DNA of 64,000 nucleotides from contig NZ_JAEINN010000002.1 in assembly GCF_016342405.1 (NCBI RefSeq), positions 186,001 to 250,000 of the forward strand, in the 5' to 3' direction. Shown piece after piece: positions 17,157 to 23,118 of the stretch. The notes below the pieces were generated by a model that saw nothing but the letters and a program-made list of their open reading frames with translations, did not search any database and was not told the DNA's origin. Source of the stretch: Maridesulfovibrio ferrireducens (lineage in GTDB: Bacteria > Desulfobacterota > Desulfovibrionia > Desulfovibrionales > Desulfovibrionaceae). Numbering within the stretch: position 1 is the first letter of the stretch; each line of letters opens with the position of its first letter. A program made the position numbers and the translations under genes.

Positions 17157-18194
17157 TTATTTTTTGTTTAACAAAGGTTTTAAAACGGAAAGAGCATTAA
17201 GGGCATCAGCGTCTTTTGGGTTTATGAAAAGTATATGATTAGCTATTCCAAGTAGATGTCTTACGTAATTTGATTTGTATATTTTTTCATGATTTTGGTG
17301 TGAGGAAATTCCATATTTTTTTATATAGAATATAGATTGGCGCAGATTTCGTCTTGTTTTACGAGGTACCTGCATTTTTTCATTTACGACTATCCCCGTG
17401 ACTCTTTGTTGCTGACCTTGGCCTAATATTCGTGTTTTAGTTGGATTAAGATCCATTTTTAAATCAGATAATGCGGATGTAATAAATCTGATTATTTCTT
17501 TTGGAAAAAAAGTGCCTGAAAAAGTTAAATCGTCGGCATATCGTGTATATCTTATTTCGCGTTTTTTGCAAAAACCAGCTGCCCTTTGGTCAAATCCTTT
17601 CATAATAATATTAGATAGAGCCGGACTTGTTGGTGCTCCTTGTGGCAATGCGTCATCGTAAATACATAAGTTTGTTAATAAGCTTGCAATGCTCGATCGA
17701 TAGCCTATTGTTCGAAATAAATTAAATATTATGCCTCCGTGGATACTTCCAAAAAAATCTTTTATATCAAGGCATAAAACTGTGGGTTGTTTGCGGTGGA
17801 ATCGGGCATTTGATTTGATAGATTCTTTGCTTATGTATGCCTTAGCATACTTGCTGACAGGAATGTTGTTTAAGATGTTTGTAAGAATCCAGTGTTGAAT
17901 TTCTTTTAGGCTGGGGAGTGGTTCAGTTATGTTTCTAGATCCACCATTTTTTTTAGAAATTGAAAATTGTCTATAAAAATTATCAGGACTATTAGTTACA
18001 GCCATTATATATTTGGGAGAATAACCTACTAATAAGCTAAAATGTACAGGGTCAAATATTATAGGAGCTGATCTTTTATACAATTGTTCTGCATAGTTGA
18101 GGCAAGTATGTATATATTCTTTGCTGTGCCCTTCTTTTTTGCCTTTTTTGGCGAATGCTTGAGAATATTTTTTCCAGATTAAAGAGCTAGGCAT
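17157..18194 (-). CDS. Retron reverse transcriptase
   Basis: This 345-residue reverse transcriptase starts at ATG 18194 (MPSSLIWKKYSQAF). GGAG precedes it by six bases, and the ATG lies inside the a2 repeat of the retron RNA; upstream in-frame codons belong to that RNA. Retron hallmarks are all present: NAxxH (SNARFHRKQ), catalytic YADD in RYTRYADDLTFSG, LDIKDFFGSI for the first Asp, PQGAPTSPALSN, and VTG (RVTGIVVNEK) in the Y region. It would start a 2'-5'-linked cDNA at the branching G of the RNA encoded just upstream. Together with the PRTase and winged-helix genes it forms one operon. The region is clearly AT-richer than the phage genes beside it. Confidence 0.95.
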   Translation of the reverse strand: MPSSLIWKKYSQAFAKKGKKEGHSKEYIHTCLNYAEQLYKRSAPIIFDPVHFSLLVGYSPKYIMAVTNSPDNFYRQFSISKKNGGSRNITEPLPSLKEIQHWILTNILNNIPVSKYAKAYISKESIKSNARFHRKQPTVLCLDIKDFFGSIHGGIIFNLFRTIGYRSSIASLLTNLCIYDDALPQGAPTSPALSNIIMKGFDQRAAGFCKKREIRYTRYADDLTFSGTFFPKEIIRFITSALSDLKMDLNPTKTRILGQGQQQRVTGIVVNEKMQVPRKTRRNLRQSIFYIKKYGISSHQNHEKIYKSNYVRHLLGIANHILFINPKDADALNALSVLKPLLNKK

Positions 18195-18198
18195 GACA
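18187..18198 (-). repeat. Retron a2 repeat containing the RT start codon
   Basis: TGTCATGCCTAG on the minus strand is the perfect complement of a1. The ATG inside it (first base 18194) is the start codon of the reverse transcriptase, so pairing of a1 with a2 would hide the start. Confidence 0.88.
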
Positions 18199-18407
18199 AA
18201 CTCCACTACACACAAATCGTATCTTAGCACTATCCTTCCAGCCTGCTTCAGGGTGGAAGGATAGTGCGCGAGAGCCCGCAGCGTTATGATTGTAGTAGCT
18301 GTCTCCTCCGGAGCAGCTGCTACGATCATAAAAGGCTTGAAAGGATGTTCGTTCGGGAATGGCGACTCGCCACTCTATTGGGAGTAATCCCAAAGTTCTA
18401 ATGAAGC

Positions 18408-18419
18408 TGTCATGCCTAG
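18408..18419 (-). repeat. Retron a1 repeat
   Basis: CTAGGCATGACA on the minus strand. It overlaps the stop codon TAG of the winged-helix gene and pairs perfectly with a2 at 18187-18198, forming the base stem of the retron RNA. The branching G follows directly. Confidence 0.88.
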
Positions 18420-18724
18420 TCAAAAGTAAATTCCTTAGGAATGTATGTTTCGTCAACCTTTATTTTGTCAATCCTAAAATCGTTAGCAGGTTCAATCCAG
18501 CCTGCGTCGGTTCTAGGTTTGCTCATAGGGCCATTTGTTTGAAGAAATTGATTACCTTCAAATGTCAAAGTGAGACCTTCCGTTGATTCTTTCAAATAGC
18601 TAAGTGATATTGCTATGCCAATTAAGTCAAATATTTGTGAATAATCTAAGCCTTGATTTAATAACGCCTCAATGCTTGATGATTTTTTTACTAGCCGAAG
18701 AAGTAGACCTAGTTTGGGCTCCAT
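18416..18724 (-). CDS. Retron-associated small winged-helix protein
   Basis: This 102-residue protein has helices LGLLLRLVKK, SIEALLNQGL and YSQIFDLIGIAISLSYLK, followed by a beta wing TEGLTLTFEGNQFLQ, a compact winged-helix layout. The C-terminal 40 residues are not recognisable. It starts on the stop codon of the PRTase gene (TAATG), and its own stop lies in a1 of the retron RNA, so the three genes and the RNA form a single unit. PRTase plus winged-helix pairs next to retron RTs are, to my recollection, the hallmark of type III retrons in the published classification. Role: effector or regulator; DNA/msDNA binding is inferred. Confidence 0.7.
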   Translation of the reverse strand: MEPKLGLLLRLVKKSSSIEALLNQGLDYSQIFDLIGIAISLSYLKESTEGLTLTFEGNQFLQTNGPMSKPRTDAGWIEPANDFRIDKIKVDETYIPKEFTFD

Positions 18725-19584
18725 TAAAACCTCGGAAATGGTACATCAAGTTTTTTGTTAGTGAACCAAAAAAGTGGAAAAGTGTTGTTAGGTGTACGTA
18801 TCATAGAAATAAGTGCTTCAGAGCGACCGTATCCCAGTTCGTACGTAGGGGGAACTGAAAATTCTTTTTCAATGTCTAACATGGTATTTATGTTTTCGGT
18901 GATTTTTCCTGATAGATATGGATCATCACTAATTCCTTTGTTTGCCATTTCTCCTACTCCAATATTAACACCGGAGTCGTAAAGTCTTTCAAGCCCATGC
19001 TGCATTGCTACTAGTGATATCAGATATATGTCTTTAAAATCAATATTATACTCATCAGAAAATTCATTTATAGTTCTAATTGCGGTATCTCCAGTTCCAA
19101 TGAAATCATCAAAAAAAATAAAGCATTTTTTTTGAGTTTTAAATGATTCTTTTTTGGAATCGTAAGCAACATAGTCTCTAAGAATTTCGATTTTTTTACC
19201 GTGCAGTGGTGGAGCTATCTTTATAAATGATTGATTTTGGATTTGATATAAAAAACTGTGACCGCTTTTAAATTTTTCTTTCTTTATATCTTTCCAATGT
19301 ACTAAAGGAATAAGATAAATTATTTTTGCATCTTGATGATTTGAAAAACTTATATCTTCAAATGCTTTTTTTAATAAAAATGAATAGTTATCAGCTTTGT
19401 ATATCTTGAACTTGCTAATAAGGTGAAGTAAGAGAAGGGATTGTTTTTCATTTAACTGTTCCATAATCTCAGCGAAAATCTGGAAAAGTTTTTTTCCAGA
19501 TTTCTTTTCTTCGCGATCTGTCCCCCATCCTTTTTCAGTTAAGATGGTATGTAGTTTTGTTATTAGTTTTATATTAGTGCTCAT
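18724..19584 (-). CDS. Retron effector, phosphoribosyltransferase-like protein
   Basis: This 286-residue protein has KKCFIFFDDFIGTGDTAIRT at about residues 150-170, matching the PRPP-binding loop of type I phosphoribosyltransferases: hydrophobic strand, two acidic residues, then (T/G)xGxT. The surrounding pattern (KIIYLIPLVHWKD upstream; IYLISLVAMQHGLERL downstream) fits the Rossmann-like core. The N-terminal 90 residues are helical. In retrons such PRTase proteins are the toxic effector, held in check by RT-msDNA; the substrate is unknown. It leads the operon. No clear ribosome site precedes its ATG (ATTAATTTAATC), so translation may be weak. Base composition is AT-rich relative to neighbouring phage genes. 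Confidence 0.75.
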   Translation of the reverse strand: MSTNIKLITKLHTILTEKGWGTDREEKKSGKKLFQIFAEIMEQLNEKQSLLLLHLISKFKIYKADNYSFLLKKAFEDISFSNHQDAKIIYLIPLVHWKDIKKEKFKSGHSFLYQIQNQSFIKIAPPLHGKKIEILRDYVAYDSKKESFKTQKKCFIFFDDFIGTGDTAIRTINEFSDEYNIDFKDIYLISLVAMQHGLERLYDSGVNIGVGEMANKGISDDPYLSGKITENINTMLDIEKEFSVPPTYELGYGRSEALISMIRTPNNTFPLFWFTNKKLDVPFPRF

Positions 19585-19920
19585 GATTAAATTAATTAAT
19601 AAGAAATAAAGGTGTTGATGTAAAGGAAGATAACCATATACTTGTTTAAAATACGTGTTAGGGACAAAATGCGCATTAGAGCCTATTGAAGATGGTCTGG
19701 GCGTGTGTGAAATGTGTAGTTTATAGTTTTATGAATTTTCAAAGTAATTGTTTGTACCATCTGTAAAGTACTGAGTTGCCAGTATGGAAATTATACATAT
19801 TTATGGGCTAAAATGTCACTCACGATTTACTCACCTTTCCACCAGCAATAACCATATTTCAAGGGAATAGAATGGGTGTTAACTAGCTGAAATAACATGA
19901 TGCACATTCCCTTTCGTGGA
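19585..19920. other. Intergenic region between retron and attachment site
   Basis: I see no credible gene here. The stretch must contain the retron promoter, which reads leftwards, but no convincing -35/-10 pair can be named by eye. The last part adjoins the tRNA fragment and holds phage-side attachment DNA. Confidence 0.5.
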
Positions 19921-19965
19921 CTCCGGAGCTGAAGGTCGCAGGTTCGAATCTTGCATTGCCCACCA
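19921..19965 (+). other. attR: 3' half of a tRNA-Arg(CCG) gene
   Basis: From the anticodon loop CTCCGGA on, every tRNA element has canonical length: 3' anticodon stem GCTGA, variable loop AGGTC, T arm GCAGG-TTCGAAT-CTTGC, acceptor ATTGCCC, discriminator A and encoded CCA. The 5' half is absent: the preceding GTGGA does not pair with GCTGA, and no GGGCAAT is found about 76 bases upstream of the CCA. This is what an attR looks like when a phage integrates in the 3' half of a tRNA gene; the intact gene would be at the other prophage end. Confidence 0.85.
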
Positions 19966-19971
19966 TATTTT

Positions 19972-20005
19972 AAAAGCCCATCCTGTGTAAACAGGGTGGG
20001 CTTTT
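19972..20005 (+). terminator. Intrinsic terminator after the tRNA-Arg fragment
   Basis: AAAAGCCCATCCTGT pairs with ACAGGGTGGGCTTTT around GTAA and runs into TTTTGTTG. It is the former tRNA terminator and supports the boundary. Confidence 0.85.
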
Positions 20006-20040
20006 GTTGTTTGCTGATCAAAATTAGTTAAAAATATATA

Positions 20041-20088
20041 GTTCACCACATTCGGCATATTTACCCAACACCTGAAGCAGCAAAGGCT
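20041..20088 (+). pseudogene. Relic of a second phage gene D
   Basis: About 41 bases match positions 16897-16937 of gene D at 37 positions, and translate as VHHIRHIYPTPEAA against VHRIRHIYPTPEAA in the intact protein; AAAGGCT follows in both. Sequence on either side is unrelated. It lies outside attR, so it is not part of the resident prophage but probably the remnant of an earlier related one. Confidence 0.7.
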
Positions 20089-20215
20089 CTCCCTTTACCC
20101 GCTTTCTTTTGGTTCATCCGGCTCGAGTTTATTTTTCGCAAAAAAGGTTTTGTGGCGAAATTGCAAGTGTCTTTCCTGTTTGATTGCGGTTTATTCGAAT
20201 AATTACGCTATTTCC

Positions 20216-20243
20216 TAAAGATTTTAAGAACATGTGTCGATAA
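20216..20243 (+). promoter_or_regulatory. Candidate sigma-28 (FliA-type) promoter
   Basis: TAAAG is followed 15 bases later by GTCGATAA, close to TAAA-N15-GCCGATAA but with the spacer one base longer and one mismatch in the -10. It ends 38 bases before the start codon of the small gene at 20282. This suggests expression with the motility regulon. Confidence 0.5.
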
Positions 20244-20281
20244 TAATTACAAGAATAAAAAAGAGATCCAAGGAGGATTGC

Positions 20282-20539
20282 ATGGAAATCAGTGGAATCA
20301 GTCAAACGATGGTACTGCCCAAGCAGCAAGCAGCTGAGCAGAGAGTGACGGAGCAGCAGCAAAGCGGTGCAGAATCGAACGCGAACGATATTAAGAACAT
20401 CAAAAAAGCAAAGATGGAGCGGCAGGTCATGGCTGATCCTTCCCTTGCGGGCAAGCTTGTAGCAACTAAAGCTGCTCCCACTTACAACACAAATGGGTCT
20501 GTTATCCAAGCCACGTCTAACTCTCTGGGTGAAGTATAG
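20282..20539 (+). CDS. Small hypothetical protein, possibly motility-associated
   Basis: This 85-residue protein starts at ATG 20282 with a strong AAGGAGGA seven bases upstream; the longer in-frame start at 20234 lacks a ribosome site and lies in the promoter. The sequence begins MEISGISQTMVLPKQQ, is rich in Q, A, S and charged residues, has no membrane or signal segment, and contains the basic helix DIKNIKKAKMERQVM. I do not recognise a family with certainty; a vague resemblance to short motility-linked proteins and the sigma-28-like promoter point in the same direction. It is monocistronic and followed by its own terminator. Confidence 0.65.
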   Translation: MEISGISQTMVLPKQQAAEQRVTEQQQSGAESNANDIKNIKKAKMERQVMADPSLAGKLVATKAAPTYNTNGSVIQATSNSLGEV

Positions 20540-20570
20540 TCGGCAACGTTTCTTTTATATGACAAGATAG

Positions 20571-20599
20571 GCCCTCTGTATTATGTGCAGGGGGCTTTT
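20571..20599 (+). terminator. Intrinsic terminator after 20282 gene
   Basis: GCCCTCTG pairs with CAGGGGGC (one G-T) around a nine-base loop, followed by TTTTCTGCTTCTT. Confidence 0.75.
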
Positions 20600-20775
20600 C
20601 TGCTTCTTCGTCTTATCATGCAATTTGTTGTTTTTATAGTTTGAGATTAAAAGAAGGAATGCGGAAAAGTTAAATTTTTCTATTGAAGAGTATTAGATAA
20701 ATAGTCTTAATTGGAGCCGACACGGGGGGCTAAGCATCCAGCTTTTTTTTGGGGGGGGCGGATGTAAAAGAAAAA

Positions 20776-20958
20776 TTATTCTTCAGTAAGTATGTTCGTT
20801 AGCAAATCTAAGGCAATCTTGGCTATTGCTGTTGCGAAAACTAGAAGTAAAACATGGTCCCATGACGGTTCACAGGCTACCTTAAATATGGCGTAAAAGA
20901 ATGGAGCCCAAAAGGGGAATGAAAAGATAATCGCTATGATAGCCAATATATACTTCAT
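20776..20958 (-). CDS. Small two-segment membrane protein
   Basis: This 60-residue protein has two predicted membrane segments, YILAIIAIIFSFPFWAPFFY and VLLLVFATAIAKIALDLLTN. The family is unknown. The ribosome site is weak (AAAAGAA immediately before ATG). It lies downstream of the adhesin operon on the same strand, about 120 bases away, and might belong to its tail end or be separate. The composition and clean two-helix pattern argue that it is real, but it is too short to be sure. Confidence 0.45.
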   Translation of the reverse strand: MKYILAIIAIIFSFPFWAPFFYAIFKVACEPSWDHVLLLVFATAIAKIALDLLTNILTEE

Positions 20959-21080
20959 TTCTTTTTATAGAGTAGTCGAATGTTAGTAGTAAATACTAAT
21001 TGTTATAACTGATAGAAGTGAGTCTGCTGCGCGAAGCTCTTACTACTAATCAGTGTTTATCTTGAATTCGGGCAGTAATT

Positions 21081-23090
21081 TTAAAACTCAATTTTATTTT
21101 CAGTGAGAATCTTTTTACCGCGTTGTGAATTGATAACAGCATTCAGAGCATGAATTACTGTTCCATCAAATTTTTTATCTGCCATGCTTTGCAGAACTCC
21201 AACGGCTTCTTGAGCTGTTTTAGCTTTTCTGTATGAGCGATGCTGTACCAATGCACTGAAGGTGTTTGTTACCCCCAGAATTCTTGCGAGGAGTGAAACT
21301 TCTGTTCCCTTTAGTCCGTTTGGATACCCTGAACCGTCGATGTTTTCCTGCATCTGCCAAAGAGTTTGTGTGATGGGAAGAGAAAATTCGATTCCTTCTA
21401 ATATCTTACAAGTGTGCTCAATATATCTTTGTGTTTCAAGAAGTTCTTCCGGAGTAAGCTTACCCGTTTTTTGCATAATTTCTTTTGGAATAAAACTTTT
21501 CCCGACCTGAGACAAAATAGCCGATGCTTCAACGGTTGCACAGTCTGCATTGCTTAAAAGCAGGGTCTCAGCAATTTCTACGGAGAGGAGACGCATGAGA
21601 GCGGTGTGACCGTCGAGGAAAGGTACGCTTTCTACAGCACGGACCAAAGCATCAATAATCTGCTGGCGCATTTCAACATTTTGTGTGTTGGTTATTTTTT
21701 CTTCGGATATATCTCTAAAGAGTCTTAGTATTGAGTCGTTATCCTTTTTTTGTTTATACGGTATTCCAAGCACTTGAAGATGAGTTTGGTTAGAGCCTCT
21801 GTCTAAAGTCATTTCTTGAGAATAGATATTTTCTGACATATTAGTCATTTGCCCAATATGCGTTAATATTTTTGTCTCAGAGTTAAGGAAAGTTCTTTGG
21901 TCTGTTGAGCCTATTGCATTGTTAAAATTAGTTCCGGTTAAATCGGCAAAAGCTTTATTCACAAAGACATATGATTCTGTTGTGTTGTCTTTTAAACAGA
22001 GTGGAATCGGCAAAGTTTTGCAAATTTTTTCCAGCATGTCTTTACGTATTTTTGTCGGGATAAGTTCTGAATTAAGTTCCTGACTTCGGTTAAGATATTT
22101 TTTGCGTGAGAAAAGTAAGATTATGGTCAGGAGAAGAAAAGTTGTAGCAGCATAAGCAATAATAGCTATTGTTTCAGCAAGTTCCTTATTCTTATTTAAT
22201 TGAGCGTAAATTTGATCTGCATCAGTTTCCACCATAACCCACCAATGAATTGTCGGGATGCTTATAGCAGAGGAATAGACTTGTTTTGCTTTATATAAAT
22301 CGGAGCGTATTCCAAACTGTATTTCAGAAACACCTTTTAAAGAAACACCTACAGATTGCAGTTTGAGGTTGTCCGGGTAGCTAAAAGAAACTTCCTGAAA
22401 TTTATTTTCATCTTCTTGAATAATATGAACCGTACTTCCATAATTCAGTCTTTGATCGGTGGCTAAAAAGATGCGAAGAATTTCAGTCATGGGAACGGTC
22501 AGTACAAGTACTTTTATCGGGGCAACAGAATCCGAAAGCGCTTTGGCGGGAAAGATAGGAAGAAAAAGTTCTGATACTAACTGACCATATGACGGGCGCA
22601 GTCTGGAAAAAACAGGAGTTCGAGTTTGTAATACGTACTGAATGGATTTTTGATATGAATTTTCAGAACCTTCGAGTCTTCCTTCAGTGGTTGCAAATAA
22701 TTTGCCGTCTAAGTTAAAAAGATGGCCGGCTGTAAAACCGGATACTTTGATAAAGTTGTCAAAATCTTCTTGAGCTTTTTGGACTTTTTCTTCTTTTGTA
22801 CTGGCTAAACCTTCAAGGGAAAGCCTGAAAATTCTGGCTTTAGCAAGATTTCTTCCCTGAACAACAAATTTAACCAGTTGTGAAGAGAGTGATTCAGTCT
22901 CACTATTCAGCACTACCGATTGATATTTTTCCAAGTCATTGATTAAAATATTCTCTTGTTTTTCCAAAAAGATTGAAACGAAGTAAATTGTTCCTGCTGC
23001 AATGAAAAGTAGAGCACACAAGAGGAAAACTTTTTTTCTGTTAAAAAGTTTTTTAATCTTATTCAATACATTTAATATTTTATTTGCCAT
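21081..23090 (-). CDS. Membrane sensor with periplasmic domain, PAS and degenerate HD-GYP domain
   Basis: This 669-residue protein has a TM at about 21-41 (FLLCALLFIAAGTIYFVSIF), a periplasmic Cache-like sensor (about 42-305), a second TM (about 307-330), a PAS domain (about 355-470, CLKDNTTESYVFVNKAFADL) and an HD-GYP domain (about 490-660). The HD-GYP fold is clear (GYPNGLKGTEVSLLARILGV, GKLTPEELLETQRYIEH). However, the metal ligands are lost: the HD pair reads SQ in AILSQVGK, the HHE block reads MQE before NIDGSGYP, and the late Asp is Asn in GVTNTFSAL. It is therefore probably non-catalytic, perhaps a c-di-GMP receptor. It is the last gene of the adhesin operon, 28 bases from HlyD; a regulatory role for adhesin display is inferred. 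Confidence 0.8.
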   Translation of the reverse strand: MANKILNVLNKIKKLFNRKKVFLLCALLFIAAGTIYFVSIFLEKQENILINDLEKYQSVVLNSETESLSSQLVKFVVQGRNLAKARIFRLSLEGLASTKEEKVQKAQEDFDNFIKVSGFTAGHLFNLDGKLFATTEGRLEGSENSYQKSIQYVLQTRTPVFSRLRPSYGQLVSELFLPIFPAKALSDSVAPIKVLVLTVPMTEILRIFLATDQRLNYGSTVHIIQEDENKFQEVSFSYPDNLKLQSVGVSLKGVSEIQFGIRSDLYKAKQVYSSAISIPTIHWWVMVETDADQIYAQLNKNKELAETIAIIAYAATTFLLLTIILLFSRKKYLNRSQELNSELIPTKIRKDMLEKICKTLPIPLCLKDNTTESYVFVNKAFADLTGTNFNNAIGSTDQRTFLNSETKILTHIGQMTNMSENIYSQEMTLDRGSNQTHLQVLGIPYKQKKDNDSILRLFRDISEEKITNTQNVEMRQQIIDALVRAVESVPFLDGHTALMRLLSVEIAETLLLSNADCATVEASAILSQVGKSFIPKEIMQKTGKLTPEELLETQRYIEHTCKILEGIEFSLPITQTLWQMQENIDGSGYPNGLKGTEVSLLARILGVTNTFSALVQHRSYRKAKTAQEAVGVLQSMADKKFDGTVIHALNAVINSQRGKKILTENKIEF

Positions 23091-23118
23091 CAGAAGTACC
23101 TAATTTTTCGTAAATTAA

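Larger units (their letters stand above)
18187..18419 (-). ncRNA. Retron msr-msd RNA
   Basis: Between the winged-helix gene and RT, a 233-nt segment is framed by a perfect 12-nt inverted repeat (a1 18408-18419, a2 18187-18198). Read on the minus strand, a1 is followed by AGC with a candidate branching G at 18407. Two small msr hairpins come next (18378-18393, TTGGGA/TCCCAA; 18360-18372, TGGC/GCCA). Then comes an 18-bp msd hairpin with two mismatches or wobbles and an inner CTCC/GGAG (18284-18331), and a second perfect 14-bp hairpin (18227-18267, arms GCACTATCCTTCCA / TGGAAGGATAGTGC). This order is that of retron RNAs; it would be partly copied into msDNA. The exact ends of the cDNA cannot be read from sequence. 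Confidence 0.9.
1..19965. mobile_element. Prophage, right part (lambda-like head, P2-like tail, retron cargo, attR)
   Basis: A continuous run of plus-strand phage structural and lysis genes, mostly overlapping or a few bases apart, runs from the window start to 17151. It is followed by a minus-strand retron island and then by the 3' half of a tRNA-Arg gene, which is the likely attachment site. Head genes are lambda/HK97-like (portal, fused protease/capsid). Tail genes V-W-J-I-fibre-sheath-tube-E/E'-T-U-X-D follow the P2 order. Terminase, integrase and the regulatory genes must lie left of the window. All late genes visible are intact, so the tail and lysis modules look functional. The right boundary is inferred from the tRNA fragment; the left boundary is not visible. 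Confidence 0.9.

Noticed and set aside
18195-18456. Upstream extension of the RT frame and an 89-residue minus-strand frame
   Set aside because: Both run through the msr-msd hairpins, which explain the sequence as RNA; they have no ribosome sites of their own.
19827-20021. Minus-strand open frame of 64 residues over the tRNA fragment
   Set aside because: It is the antisense translation of a tRNA 3' end and its terminator, a well-known false gene; the tRNA reading explains the sequence.
20983-21049. Inverted repeat TTAGTAGTAA / TTACTACTAA downstream of the HD-GYP gene
   Set aside because: Arms of 10 bases are 47 apart, AT-rich and without a U-tract; it could be chance in AT-rich DNA.
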